Assembly (NCBI GenBank): GCA_002238965.1
Contig: MPNJ01000009.1
Location: 1 to 64,000, forward strand
Direction of reading: 5' to 3'
Length of the DNA stretch: 64,000 nucleotides
Source of the DNA: Nitrospinae bacterium bin107
GTDB taxonomy: Bacteria > UBA8248
The translations under genes and the position numbers were made by a program. Each line of letters begins with the position of its first letter. Within the stretch, counting starts at the first letter, position 1. Below are positions 43,120 to 53,543 of the stretch, piece after piece. Under the pieces are notes generated by a model. It did no database searches, was not told where the DNA came from, and saw nothing but the letters and a program-made list of their open reading frames with translations.

Positions 43120-43766
43120 GTCGTTCCCTTTGCGCTCTCGCGGAACTCTCTTCCGCCGATGTCAGAGGTTATGTCGTCAATGGGTATCATCACTCTTAAT
43201 ATAGGCGCGGTCGCCCCTGATTCCAAAGCCGGTCTGCGTCGGTTCATTCCGGTATTTCGAGGAATCCGCAGATAACGAATTTTCGCATGTTGTCGCGAAA
43301 CCGGCCAGCGCCGACCGGATAAATCCGGTGCGTTCTGGGTGAGAAAAGCGCCTGCCTCTTCCTGGTTCGGGGAATCTGTAGCGTCATATCCCGATCCCCC
43401 TGCGAAATGTTCCCGGCAATGCACGCGGCGACCCGCTCCGCGGCCTCATGCGCCGATTAGCACGCTATGGTCTCGCTGTCCCTTGTTGTTGGGGTCCCGC
43501 GCCGGCAGGGATAAAATCCGTAATCAAATCTCACATGAGCGCCATCAAGATAAAGTGTATGCAAGCATGAACTTGACGAAATGTAAGGGTCAGAAGGAGG
43601 GGGGAGGAAGATAAGTGAGTAAAAACAAATACTTGGCTTCTTCGGTGTTCAGGAGGCAAAGTTTTCGCGAAGGCCGGTCCGCCTCGTCGCGTAGGGGATC
43701 TGTGCCTTGGGGCCGATACGCCTTCGTGACGTCGAATGCGCGCCCCGAACCGAGCGCGTAGGCGTC
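43120..43766. other. 647-bp region without a supported gene
   Basis: Two frames of about 90-110 codons exist, one on each strand, but neither shows a recognisable motif, a good start site or coding-like composition. There is no obvious terminator for the penicillin-binding gene. A promoter for pyc must lie near 43120-43300 but none stands out. Confidence 0.4.
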
Positions 43767-46055
43767 TTAACCGCCGCCCAGTATCGCCGGCAGGAGGGAT
43801 TTCCGGGCGCAAGGCTCTGATGGCTCCGTTCCCTCCACGAAGGCTTCCAGTATCGGTTCCCCCTCGCACCAGGCCGAGGGTAAATGGCCGGAGCGCGAAT
43901 CCACCTTCACCAGTATGATGCCAGGCGGCGGCTCCGGGTTCCGAATTTCAGATTCCCTGTCTTCGAACCAGCCCTTCATCACTTCGACCCAGACGGGCAG
44001 GGCCGCGCTTCCGCCCGAAGCCCGGTAGCCCATGTGCTTGTTGTCGTCGCGGCCCACCCATACGCCCAGCACGAGGTCTTCGGAGAAGCCGATGAACCAG
44101 GCGTCCCGGAATTCGTTCGTAGTGCCTGTTTTCCCGGCCAGGAATGCGCCGATCTCTTTGGCCTTTTTCCCGGTTCCGTTCGTGACGACGCCGCGCAGAA
44201 GCATTTTCATCTGGTATGCCGTCTCGGGCGTGATGGCGAGGTGCGTCGTGGGAACGTTGTCTTCCAGCACCCGGTTTCTCCCATCGGTGACTTTCGTGAT
44301 CTCATAGGGCCGCGCGTATACGCCGCGCGTGGCGAATGGGATGTAGGAAGCCGTGAACTGGTATGGCGACACCTCGATGGAGCCGAGAGCGAGGGAGAGG
44401 TACGGGTTCATTTTCGAGCGAATGCCGAGCCGGTGCGCGAACGTGATCGCCTTTTGCGGGCCCATCTGGTCGAGCAGCTTGATGGTCGCCAGGTTGAGGG
44501 AGGATTCCAGGGCCTTTCGCATGGTGACGGGGCCATAGAACTTGTTGGTGTAGTTTCTGGGTTTCCAGTCCTTGAGCGTCCCCGGCATGCGGCGCACGAA
44601 GGGGGTATCCATGAGTATATGGGCGGGCGTGTAGCCCTGGGAAAGGGCCGTCCCCATGACGATGGGCTTGAAAGCCGAACCCGGCTGGCGCCTCGCCTGC
44701 GTGGCGCGGTTGAACGGGAAGCGGCGGAAATTGGTTCCGCCCGTCAGGGCGCGGAGCGCTCCGGTTTTGGGGTCGAACGCGATGACGGCGCCTTGTACGG
44801 TCTCCTGCCACTCCAGGAATAGTTTTTTCGAGGCGCGATCCACCTTGATCACGCGCCCCAGAAGCAGGTCGCCTTCCCTGAGCCTTTTGGGGTCGATGTG
44901 TCGGGGAGCAGGCATCTCCGCCTCATAGTCCCCGATGATTCCGCTCACCATCTTGCCCGTGATGTCCAGAATGTGGAACTGGAATCGATCCCCCAATCGC
45001 GGCGGCCTCTTGATTTCCGCTCCGGGACTCTTGAATCCGCGTCTTTTGTTTATCTTCTCGATTCCGTTGATGAGCGCCTTGTGAGCGATTTTCTGCAGGC
45101 CGATATCGATCGTCGTATGGATTTGCAGACCGCTCTTGTAAAGGGATTGTCCATATCGGCGGCTGAGGCTGATGCGCGTTTTTTCAATGAAATAGGCGGC
45201 TTCCGGCACGATGTTGGCTATCCGGGGGATCACTTCGATTGGTTCTTCGCGGGTGGTATTCGCCTGCTCTTCGGTGATGAAGCCCGAAGCCCGCATTCTG
45301 TCGATCACCAGGTTGCGTCTCCACATCGCCTTTTCGGGATTGGTTCTGGGATTGAACCTGGTGGGCGCCTTGGGCAGACCTGCAATCATGGCGGATTCGG
45401 CCAGGGTGAGTTGGGCGACCGTTTTCCCGAAATATATCTGGGCCGCCGCCTGCACGCCGTACGCGCCGCTGCCGAGGTAGATTTGGTTCATGTAAAATTC
45501 GAGTATTTCATCTTTCGTGAAGCGCCGCTCGATCTCGAGGGCCAATAAGGCTTCCCGAAATTTCCGCTTGAGTTTTTGCTCTGGCGTCAGGAAGAGGACT
45601 TTCGCCAACTGCTGCGTGATGGTGCTGCCCCCCTGAACGTAGCGGCCCGCGAGCAGGTTCTTGATGAACGCCCGAAAAATATCGGGATAGCTGACGCCGG
45701 GGTGGTCGTAGAAGCGGCTGTCTTCTATGGCCAGAAACGCCTGCTGCAGCTTTGCGGGGATTTGTTTCAAAGGGATGGGTTTTCTTCTTTCCTGGTACAG
45801 TTCCGCGAGCAACTCGCCTCCGCGGGCGTAAATGCGCGTGATGGTGTTGGGTTTATAGTTATGGAGACGCTCGAGTTCGGGAAAATCGTACAGATAGGTA
45901 AAGCTGGCGCCTATCCCCATTCCGCATAAAATGGCCAGAACACTTAGGGTGAGAAGGGTTGTTCTTCCGCGTATGGAACGGGGCAACAACGGAGTGGTCC
46001 TCTTTGAGAGGCGAATTTTTCGAAGCGTCTCTCCGCATTTAGCGGAGATCGCCAA
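43767..46055 (-). CDS. Class A penicillin-binding protein (PBP1A-like)
   Basis: 762 aa as an open frame from a TTG at 46055; the true start may be one of the TTG codons about 22-24 codons later, as the membrane helix 'TTLLTLSVLAILCGMGIGASFTYLY' is only then near the N-terminus. The GT51 transglycosylase domain carries 'AIEDSRFYDHPGVS' and 'GGSTITQQLAK'. The transpeptidase has SxxK in 'QPGSAFKPIV', SxN in 'ESSLNLATIK' and KTG in 'LAGKTGTTNEFRDAWF'. It polymerises and crosslinks peptidoglycan at the inner membrane. The gene faces away from the HNH gene. Confidence 0.9.
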   Translation of the reverse strand: MAISAKCGETLRKIRLSKRTTPLLPRSIRGRTTLLTLSVLAILCGMGIGASFTYLYDFPELERLHNYKPNTITRIYARGGELLAELYQERRKPIPLKQIPAKLQQAFLAIEDSRFYDHPGVSYPDIFRAFIKNLLAGRYVQGGSTITQQLAKVLFLTPEQKLKRKFREALLALEIERRFTKDEILEFYMNQIYLGSGAYGVQAAAQIYFGKTVAQLTLAESAMIAGLPKAPTRFNPRTNPEKAMWRRNLVIDRMRASGFITEEQANTTREEPIEVIPRIANIVPEAAYFIEKTRISLSRRYGQSLYKSGLQIHTTIDIGLQKIAHKALINGIEKINKRRGFKSPGAEIKRPPRLGDRFQFHILDITGKMVSGIIGDYEAEMPAPRHIDPKRLREGDLLLGRVIKVDRASKKLFLEWQETVQGAVIAFDPKTGALRALTGGTNFRRFPFNRATQARRQPGSAFKPIVMGTALSQGYTPAHILMDTPFVRRMPGTLKDWKPRNYTNKFYGPVTMRKALESSLNLATIKLLDQMGPQKAITFAHRLGIRSKMNPYLSLALGSIEVSPYQFTASYIPFATRGVYARPYEITKVTDGRNRVLEDNVPTTHLAITPETAYQMKMLLRGVVTNGTGKKAKEIGAFLAGKTGTTNEFRDAWFIGFSEDLVLGVWVGRDDNKHMGYRASGGSAALPVWVEVMKGWFEDRESEIRNPEPPPGIILVKVDSRSGHLPSAWCEGEPILEAFVEGTEPSEPCARKSLLPAILGGG

Positions 46056-46194
46056 TTATAAGTTTGCGACGTTCTTTTCGCAATATCCGAAAAAAGCGAT
46101 CGCTCGTTGACAAGGTCAGGCGAGGTCGACATAAAGGGATGCGCAAATCGTGTTCGTATCCCGTCGCCCACTTGTCTCAAGGGGAGCGTATAGG

Positions 46195-46722
46195 GTGATT
46201 GAGCAATCACGTGTCCTGGTGCTCAACCAGACGTATGAGCCGATAAACGTCTGCAACGCCCGTCGTGCGATTCGCATGATGATTAACGGAAAAGCCGATA
46301 CCGTCGAGACGAACGGCTTGCTCGTCCGCAGCGAAGCGATGGAGTTTCACCTCCCCGCCGTCATACGGTTGAGAACGTATGTGTATGTTCCGCACCGGAG
46401 CCAGATTCCGTTCAGTAAAAAGAATGTGATGCGCCGCGACGAGAATACCTGCCAGTATTGCGGGGCGAAAGGCGGTTATTTGACGGTGGATCACGTCCTG
46501 CCGCGTTCACGCGGCGGCCGCTCCACGTGGGAGAACGTGGTATGCAGTTGCCGGAGATGCAATGCGAAAAAGGGGGACCGCACGCCGGAGGAGGCCAGAC
46601 TGAAGCTGAATAAACAGCCCCATAAGCCGAAGTCGTTCATATTCCATCACCTGAACTATCGTTTTCCGCAAGCAGTGCAGCAAGTATGGGAAAAATACCT
46701 TCAAACCACGCCTCTCGCCTGA
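46195..46722 (+). CDS. HNH endonuclease domain protein
   Basis: 175 aa from GTG 46195, with GGGGAG eight bases ahead; the frame extends to a GTG at 46150. After an N-terminal 'VLVLNQTYEPINVCNARRAI' module, the HNH core shows zinc-binding pairs 'CQYCGAKGG' and 'CRRCNAKKG' with 'LTVDHVLPRSRGG' as the catalytic beta-beta-alpha metal motif. Stand-alone proteins of this type are widespread on chromosomes; their targets are mostly unknown. It lies 88 bp ahead of uvrB, which may hint at a DNA-related role but does not prove it. Confidence 0.85.
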   Translation: MIEQSRVLVLNQTYEPINVCNARRAIRMMINGKADTVETNGLLVRSEAMEFHLPAVIRLRTYVYVPHRSQIPFSKKNVMRRDENTCQYCGAKGGYLTVDHVLPRSRGGRSTWENVVCSCRRCNAKKGDRTPEEARLKLNKQPHKPKSFIFHHLNYRFPQAVQQVWEKYLQTTPLA

Positions 46723-46810
46723 CCCGCAAGGTTTATCAACCAACCTTTATCCGCTAAACTTTGATCCGCTCGTTTTTTCGAGCGCCTGAGTCGGAGGTTG
46801 AGGACCCTTC

Positions 46811-48820
46811 ATGAGCAGCTTTGAGCTCCATTCGAAATTCTCGCCCACGGGCGATCAGCCCGAGGCGATAGACGCCATCGTTCGCCAGTTCGAAGAGGGT
46901 GAGAATCACCAGGTTCTCCTGGGCGTCACCGGCTCCGGCAAGACGTTCACGGTGGCGAACGTCATCGCGAGGCTGGGGAAACCCACGCTCGTCATCGCCC
47001 ACAACAAAACCCTGGCTGCGCAGCTTTATAATGAATTCAAGGGTTTTTTCCCCAACAACGCGGTGGAGTATTTTGTCAGCTATTACGACTACTATCAGCC
47101 CGAAGCCTACGTCCCCACCACGGATACGTTCATCGAAAAAGACGCCTCCATCAACGATGAGCTGGACTGCCTGCGCCACGCGGCCACGCGCTCCGCTCTG
47201 ATGCGCGACGACGTCATCGTGGTGGCGAGCGTGAGTTCCATCTATGGCCTCGGCTCGCCGGCCGATTATTTCGATCTGCACATCGACATTTCCGTCGGCA
47301 TGGAGATGGATCGTGAGGAGTTGCTCACGCAACTGGTGAGGATTCAGTACCGGCGTTCGGATGCGGCTCTGCGCCGCGCTTCTTTTCGCGCGCGTGGGGA
47401 TGTCGTCGAAATCATACCCGCCCACGAAGAAGAACAGGCGATTCGCGTCGAATTCTTCGGGGAGGAAATCGACGGCATTACGGAGATAGAACCGCTGCGG
47501 GGGATCGCTTTGAGAAAACTCGACCGGGTGGAGATTTACCCCAACAGCCACTACATCACGCCCGAGGAGAGGCTCTCGACCGCCATCGAATCCATTCAGA
47601 AGGAATTGTGGGAGCATGTGGCGGAGCTCAATGCGCAGGACAAATCCTATGAAGCGCAGCGCCTGCAGCAGCGGACCTTACAAGACATCGAGATGTTGAG
47701 AGAGGTCGGCTACTGCCACGGGGTGGAGAACTACAGCTTACACCTCGACGGGCGCCTGACGGGCGAGCCTCCGGCGACCCTGTTCTCGTATTTCTCGCGC
47801 GATCATCTGGTGGTGATTGACGAGAGCCATCAGAGCATCCCCCAGTTGCGGGGTATGTACCGGGGCGACCGCTCGCGCAAGGAAACCCTGGTGTCGTATG
47901 GCTTCAGGCTGCCCTCGGCTTTGGATAACCGCCCGCTCGAGATGAAAGAGTTCGAGGCGAACCTCAAGAACACGATCTACGTTTCGGCGACTCCCGGGCC
48001 TTATGAACTGGAGAAAAGCGAAGGCGTCGTGGTGGAGCAGTTGTTGAGACCCACCGGACTGGTCGATCCCCCGGTGGAGGTTCGCCCCGTGCAGGGACAG
48101 GTGGATGACCTGCTGGCCGAGGTGCGCCTGGTGGCGGCGAAGGGGGACCGCGCCCTCGTCACCACCCTGACGAAGCGATTCTCCGAGGATTTGACGGAAT
48201 ACTACGAAGACCTGGGCGTCCGGGTTCGCTACATGCACAGCGACATCGACACGCTCGAGCGGGTGCGCATCATCCGCGACCTGCGTTCCGGGGTTTTCGA
48301 CGTGCTGATCGGCATCAATCTGCTGCGCGAGGGACTGGATTTGCCCGAAGTCGCTCTCGTGGCCATATTCGATGCGGACAAGGAAGGTTTTCTGCGCTCG
48401 GATACTTCCCTGATCCAGACCTCAGGCCGCGCGGCGCGGCACGTGGGCGGCCGGGTCATCATGTATGCGGATCGCATCACCGACAGCATGCGCCGCGCCA
48501 TGGATGAGATGGATAGAAGAAGGAGCATCCAGATCGCCTACAACGAGGCGAACGGTATTGTGCCCCGCTCCATCAGTCGCAGGATGGACGAACTTCTGGA
48601 AGCCTCCGCCGTGCCGGGTGACGGCGACGCCTTCCCGTGGGAAGCAGCGGACGCAGCCCAATTCTCGGAGCTCGACGCGGCGACGCTGGATGAGCTTCGC
48701 GCCCGGATGCACGAGGCGGCCCAGAAGCTCGAATTCGAGAAGGCCGCCGGGATCCGCGACAAAATCCTCGCTATCGAGCGAAGACAGCTCGGCCTCAAAC
48801 CCACCAAAATCGCGTCATGA
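46811..48820 (+). CDS. uvrB: Excinuclease ABC subunit B
   Basis: 669 aa. Walker A is '[15 protein letters not shown]'. The beta-hairpin '[12 protein letters not shown]' used for damage probing is intact. Helicase motifs include '[10 protein letters not shown]' and '[11 protein letters not shown]', and the C-terminal UVR motif that binds UvrC is '[22 protein letters not shown]'-like (for example '[16 protein letters not shown]'). It loads at lesions with UvrA and recruits UvrC. Its stop overlaps the uvrC start (ATGA), so the two are coupled. Confidence 0.97.
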   Translation: MSSFELHSKFSPTGDQPEAIDAIVRQFEEGENHQVLLGVTGSGKTFTVANVIARLGKPTLVIAHNKTLAAQLYNEFKGFFPNNAVEYFVSYYDYYQPEAYVPTTDTFIEKDASINDELDCLRHAATRSALMRDDVIVVASVSSIYGLGSPADYFDLHIDISVGMEMDREELLTQLVRIQYRRSDAALRRASFRARGDVVEIIPAHEEEQAIRVEFFGEEIDGITEIEPLRGIALRKLDRVEIYPNSHYITPEERLSTAIESIQKELWEHVAELNAQDKSYEAQRLQQRTLQDIEMLREVGYCHGVENYSLHLDGRLTGEPPATLFSYFSRDHLVVIDESHQSIPQLRGMYRGDRSRKETLVSYGFRLPSALDNRPLEMKEFEANLKNTIYVSATPGPYELEKSEGVVVEQLLRPTGLVDPPVEVRPVQGQVDDLLAEVRLVAAKGDRALVTTLTKRFSEDLTEYYEDLGVRVRYMHSDIDTLERVRIIRDLRSGVFDVLIGINLLREGLDLPEVALVAIFDADKEGFLRSDTSLIQTSGRAARHVGGRVIMYADRITDSMRRAMDEMDRRRSIQIAYNEANGIVPRSISRRMDELLEASAVPGDGDAFPWEAADAAQFSELDAATLDELRARMHEAAQKLEFEKAAGIRDKILAIERRQLGLKPTKIAS

Positions 48821-50730
48821 GTGATTCCGCCCTCTCCCCCAGCTCTGTTTCCGTGGAAGAGGACCGCTCGTTTTTGAAGTCCTTGCCCGAAAAACCGGGG
48901 ATATATATTTTCAGGAACCGCGCGGGGGACGTCCTCTACGTCGGCAAGGCCTTGCGCCTGAGAAGCCGGGTGCGCAGTTATTTCGCCAAGAGGGCGGGCC
49001 GGGGCCCCTGGATTCAGAAGATGGTGGAGGAATCATCCACGATAGAGCACATCGTGACGGCCAACGAAGTCGAAGCGCTCATCCTGGAGAGCAATTATGT
49101 CAAAAAGCACAAGCCCCGCCACAACGTGCTCCTTCGCGACGACAAGCATTTCCCCTACATGAAGCTGAGCACGAGCGAGGACTACCCGCGCCTGAGCATC
49201 GTCCGCCGCCCCGCGGGTGATGGGGATTCCTATCTGGGGCCCTTCCCGTCGGCGAGCAGCCTGCGGCGCACGATTCGCTTTTTACAAAAAACCTTTCACA
49301 TTAGGCCCTGCACGGGCGGTTTGGAGGACAAGACGGCGAAACGCTGCATCTATTTCCAGATGAACCAGTGCCTGGGGCCGTGCGATGACTACCAGAGCCG
49401 CGAATCGTATAGAGGCGGTGTCGGCGATGCGCTTGATTTCCTCAAGGGCAAGAACCGGAAGTTGGTTCGAAGGCTCAAGAAGCAGATGCAGGAACATTCG
49501 GAGGATTTGCAGTACGAATCCGCCGCCAAGGTGCGGGATCAGATTCAAGGCATCGAGCACGTCACCGAGCGGCAGACCATGCTTTCGGTGAAGGGGGGCG
49601 ATCAGGACGTGCTCGGCTGCCACCGCGAAGATGAGAAAGCGACGTTTCGCCTGTTTTTCATACGGGGCGGCAGGCTGCTGGGCGACCAGGGATTCCATGT
49701 GGCCGCCAGCGAAGGCGTTCCCGACGGAGAAGTCGTCTCCGCGTTCGTGAAGCAGTATTACGCAAACAAGACGTTTTTCCCCGATGAAGTGCTCCTGCCC
49801 TCTTCGGTGAACGACGCCTCGCTCATGGCGCAATGGCTGTCCGAAAAGCGGGGCAAGAAGGTGTCCGTTTTTCATCCCGTCCGGGGAAACAAGCGCCGGC
49901 TGGTCGAGATGGCGAGCGAGAACGCATCGCACGCACAGGAGCAGGAAAACGCCCTGCTCGGCAAAGAGCAGCAGACGATCGAGGAAATTCGCCAGGCGCT
50001 GGGCCTCGAGGAGTTGCCGGTGCGTATCGAGGCGTTCGACGTATCGAATCTGCAGGGGAGCAACATCGTCGGCGCCAGCGTCATGTTCCAGGAGGGGCGT
50101 CCGCTCAAGGACGGCTACCGCCGCTACAAGATCAGGAGCGTGGCGGAAGCGCCGGATGATTATTCCTCCATGCGCGAGATCGTTTTCAGGCGCCTGGAGC
50201 GTCTGGTGAACGAAGGGGGCGAGATGCCCGACCTCCTGCTGATCGACGGCGGGAAGGGGCAGCTCTCATCCGCCGCCTCGGCGCTCGAGGAGCTTGGTGT
50301 GGCGGACGTGGCGCTCTGCGCGATTGCGAAGGGCAGGAGTTCCGAGAACCCCGAAGCGCAGGACGTGATTTTCCTGCCCGGGCAGTCGGACCCCGTTCAA
50401 CTGAAAGAGGGGAGCGCGCCGAAGCTCATGCTCCAGAAAATCCGCGACGAGGTGCACCGCTTCGTCCTGACGTTCCACCGGACGCGCCGCAGACGGACCG
50501 GAATCAGGAGTGGTCTCGACGACGTGCCCGGTTTGGGCCCCAAGCGCCGGCGCGCGCTCTTGCGGACCTTCGGGAGCCTGCGGGGCGTTTTGGAGGCGAG
50601 CGATTCCAAGCTCCTGGAGGTGGAGGGCATCACGCCGAAGCTCATCGCCGCCTTGCGGGAAAAGCTCGGGGGCGAGGGCGCCCTCGCTGAAGGAGCCGGG
50701 GAGGTCGTTTCCCGGACAAGCGAATCTTGA
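48817..50730 (+). CDS. uvrC: Excinuclease ABC subunit C
   Basis: 637 aa. The N-terminal GIY-YIG nuclease ('[19 protein letters not shown]') makes the 3' incision. A UVR motif follows near residue 220 ('[11 protein letters not shown]'). The RNase H-like 5' nuclease domain has '[19 protein letters not shown]', and the C-terminus has paired helix-hairpin-helix motifs ('[13 protein letters not shown]', '[12 protein letters not shown]'). The stop overlaps the following TTG start. Confidence 0.97.
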   Translation: MSDSALSPSSVSVEEDRSFLKSLPEKPGIYIFRNRAGDVLYVGKALRLRSRVRSYFAKRAGRGPWIQKMVEESSTIEHIVTANEVEALILESNYVKKHKPRHNVLLRDDKHFPYMKLSTSEDYPRLSIVRRPAGDGDSYLGPFPSASSLRRTIRFLQKTFHIRPCTGGLEDKTAKRCIYFQMNQCLGPCDDYQSRESYRGGVGDALDFLKGKNRKLVRRLKKQMQEHSEDLQYESAAKVRDQIQGIEHVTERQTMLSVKGGDQDVLGCHREDEKATFRLFFIRGGRLLGDQGFHVAASEGVPDGEVVSAFVKQYYANKTFFPDEVLLPSSVNDASLMAQWLSEKRGKKVSVFHPVRGNKRRLVEMASENASHAQEQENALLGKEQQTIEEIRQALGLEELPVRIEAFDVSNLQGSNIVGASVMFQEGRPLKDGYRRYKIRSVAEAPDDYSSMREIVFRRLERLVNEGGEMPDLLLIDGGKGQLSSAASALEELGVADVALCAIAKGRSSENPEAQDVIFLPGQSDPVQLKEGSAPKLMLQKIRDEVHRFVLTFHRTRRRRTGIRSGLDDVPGLGPKRRRALLRTFGSLRGVLEASDSKLLEVEGITPKLIAALREKLGGEGALAEGAGEVVSRTSES

Positions 50731-52274
50731 AAGCGAAAGACATAGGCTACTCCATATTTTCGGGTCTTTTGGTGGCGTCGGTTTTCCCGCCGTTTCAGTT
50801 CGAGATTCTGGCCTGGATAGCGCTCGTCCCCCTCTTATGGGTGCTCGAGGGCAAAAAACCGCACGAAGCGTTCACCCTGGGGCTGGTGAGCGGACTGGTT
50901 TCTTTCGGGATAATCGTCTGGTGGGTGAAGATTTCGATGGCCACCTACGGGGGGCTGCCGGCGTCACTCGCATGGCTCATCACCGCCGTCCTCGCGCTCT
51001 ATCTGGCGCTATACCCGGCGCTGTTCGCATTCTTCATGGTGCGCATACATGCGGGCGGCACTTTTCTCACCTTTCTCATGGCCGCGCCGCTGTGGGTCTC
51101 GCTGGAGCTTCTGCGCGCCTACTTCATGTCCGGCTTTCCGTGGGCGCTGCTGGGCTATAGCCAGTACCGCCATTTGCACGTCATCCAGATTGCCGACCTG
51201 GTGGGCGTGTACGGCGTGTCTTTCTTCATCGTGTTCGTCAACGCGGCGATCTGGCATTTCTTCCGTTTTCCGCGAAAAGCGCCCTACGCCCTCGTCGTCA
51301 GCGTTTCACTCGTCGCAGCGCTCGTTTGGGGCTATGGGTATCTAAGACTCCATGAGGTGCCCATCGAAGCGTCGGGTGCGGTGCGCACGGTCGGCATCGT
51401 GCAGGGCAACGTCGATCAGTCCGTCAAATGGGCTCCCAGGTGGCGGAGGGGCATTCTCGAGAAAATGGCCAGGCTGACGAAGGATTTGAGGGGTCGTTTC
51501 CCGAAAGATGAATCGACCGCTCCCCCCCTCATCGTCTGGCCGGAGGCGGCGGCTCCCCTTGTTTACGAGCGGCGCGCATCCGAGAGAAGATATCTCCGCC
51601 AAATCGCGAAGGACACGAATTCCTACCTGCTGTTCGGCGTCCTCGGCAGGCGGGACGTGAAACAAGGTCCGAAATTCACGAACTCGGCCTATCTCCTCAG
51701 CCCGGAGGGCAGGGAAGCCGGCCGCTACGACAAGATGCACCTGCTTCCCTTCGGCGAATATGTCCCGCTCGCCAAACTGCTGTTTTTCGTGAAAAAACTC
51801 GTGCCGGTCATCGGTGCGTTCAGGCCCGGCGACAAGCCCGAGATATTTGATGCCGCCGGCGGAAAGTTCGGCGTCTTGATCTGTTTCGAGGTGATTTTCC
51901 CCCGCGTGGTGAGGCGGATGCAGAACGCGCAGTTTCTCGTCAACATCACGAACGATGCCTGGTTCGGCGAAACGGCGGCTTCCGAGCAGCACCTGTCGAT
52001 GGTGGCGTTCCGGGCGGTGGAATACCGCATGCCGATCATTCGTTCGGCCAATACGGGGATCAGCGCGCTCATCGAACCCACCGGAGCGATTCGGGCAAGG
52101 AGCCCTCTTTTTGAGGAGTGGATACACGCCGATGTCATTTCGCTGAAAAAAGACGGCCCCAGTGTTTACGCCAGGGTAGGGGATATATTTGCGTATGTTT
52201 GTGCTTTCTTTTCCGTGGCGGCGGTATTATTGTTCCGCTCCAGGCGGAGTTCTCGAATGTGGTATGATAGCTAG
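50727..52274 (+). CDS. lnt: Apolipoprotein N-acyltransferase
   Basis: 515 aa from TTG 50727, overlapping uvrC by 4 bp. Multiple N-terminal helices (about 7-205) are followed by the nitrilase-like domain with the full triad E273 ('VWPEAAAP'), K336 ('YDKMHLLPFGEYVP') and C386 ('VLICFEVIFP'). It adds the third acyl chain to lipoproteins in the inner membrane, in line with the Lol genes at 55-57 kb. A last helix lies near the C-terminus. Confidence 0.93.
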   Translation: MKAKDIGYSIFSGLLVASVFPPFQFEILAWIALVPLLWVLEGKKPHEAFTLGLVSGLVSFGIIVWWVKISMATYGGLPASLAWLITAVLALYLALYPALFAFFMVRIHAGGTFLTFLMAAPLWVSLELLRAYFMSGFPWALLGYSQYRHLHVIQIADLVGVYGVSFFIVFVNAAIWHFFRFPRKAPYALVVSVSLVAALVWGYGYLRLHEVPIEASGAVRTVGIVQGNVDQSVKWAPRWRRGILEKMARLTKDLRGRFPKDESTAPPLIVWPEAAAPLVYERRASERRYLRQIAKDTNSYLLFGVLGRRDVKQGPKFTNSAYLLSPEGREAGRYDKMHLLPFGEYVPLAKLLFFVKKLVPVIGAFRPGDKPEIFDAAGGKFGVLICFEVIFPRVVRRMQNAQFLVNITNDAWFGETAASEQHLSMVAFRAVEYRMPIIRSANTGISALIEPTGAIRARSPLFEEWIHADVISLKKDGPSVYARVGDIFAYVCAFFSVAAVLLFRSRRSSRMWYDS

Positions 52275-52338
52275 ACCGTCCAGGCAGACCCCATGCCGAG
52301 GGGTCAGGAAGTTCGATTTCGAAAGATTGGAGATGTAG

Positions 52339-53461
52339 ATGGAAGAATTATGCAAGAAATGTGAGCAACTGGAGGCACGCCTCCTTGAACTGCGGGGGCG
52401 GCTTTGACCTCGATCGACTGGAGGCGGAGTGCGCCAGGCTCGATAAACTCGCCGGAGAAGAGGATTTCTGGAGCGACCCCGAAGCCGCCCAAAACACGCT
52501 GAGAAAGCGCGCATCGATAGAAAAAACAATACGCAACTGGGAGAGCCTCAGCGGGAGACTCAACGAGCAGAAAGAGCTTCTCCAGCTTCTCCAGATGGAA
52601 GAAACATCCGAGTCGGAACTCCTGAGTGAAATCGAAGATGCTCTTTCTTCTCTTTTCAAGGAGATCGAGCGCCTGGAGTTCCACCTGGTCATGGATTCCG
52701 AGGAAGACAGATCCAACGCCATTTTCTCTGTGAATGCAGGGGCGGGTGGCGTCGAAAGCCAGGATTGGGCTGAAATGCTCTTGCGCATGTACACGAGATG
52801 GGCGGAGGAGAAGGGGTACCAGGCGCGCCTCGTTTCCATACTCGGGGGGGATGAGGCCGGCATCAAGAACGCTACCCTCATCATCCAGGGAGATTATGCT
52901 TACGGGTATCTTCGGGCGGAAGTCGGCGTACATCGCTTGATAAGGATTTCACCTTTCGACGCCAGCGCGAAGAGACACACCTCTTTTGCTTCCGTGGATG
53001 TCGTGCCGGAGGTGTCGGACGACGTGGAAATCGAGATCGATGAGAACGATTTGCGCATCGACGTGTTCAGGAGTTCGGGCGCCGGCGGTCAGCATGTGAA
53101 TACCACGGATTCCGCGGTGCGGATGACGCACCTGCCTACGGGCATCGTGGTCTCATGCCAGAACGAGAGAAGCCAGCACAAGAATCGCGCGACGGCCATG
53201 AAGCTGCTGCGCGGCCAGTTGTACGAAATGGAGAAACGAAAACGGGACGAGGAAAAAGAAGCGCAGCACGCCATGAAGAAAACTATCGGATTCGGGAGCC
53301 AGATTCGTTCCTATACCCTGCATCCGTACCGGATGGTGAAGGATCATCGAACAGACGTGGAGCGCTCGGACGTGAACGCTGTATTGGACGGGAACATCGA
53401 CGCGTTCATTGACGCCTATCTCCTCTCGTTGATACAGGAGAAGGCGAATGCGCGCACGTAA
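52339..53461 (+). CDS. prfB: Peptide chain release factor 2, with programmed +1 frameshift
   Basis: 373 aa across two frames. Translation starts at ATG 52339 (TTGGAG upstream) and reads 22 codons to CTT-TGA at 52402-52407, where a +1 shift moves to GAC (52406) and continues to 53461. The slippery site sits in CGG-GGG-CGG-CTT-TGA-C, where GGGGG acts as the internal Shine-Dalgarno, as in other prfB genes. RF2 features are 'RISPFDASAKRH' (SPF stop-recognition tripeptide) and 'GAGGQHVN' (GGQ). It frees proteins at UGA and UAA and regulates itself through the frameshift. The ORF finder shows only the second part. Confidence 0.95.
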
Positions 53462-53543
53462 TCGCCGCCCGCTGAACCAGATGGATGCGGATGGGGAAAT
53501 CACGGTTTCATGGACATAGAGAGAGCATGGGAGGAGCGCCCCC

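Noticed and set aside
43531-43869. 112-codon - strand frame upstream of and overlapping the end of the PBP gene
   Set aside because: Overlaps the clear PBP C-terminus in another frame and has no motif or ribosome-binding signal.
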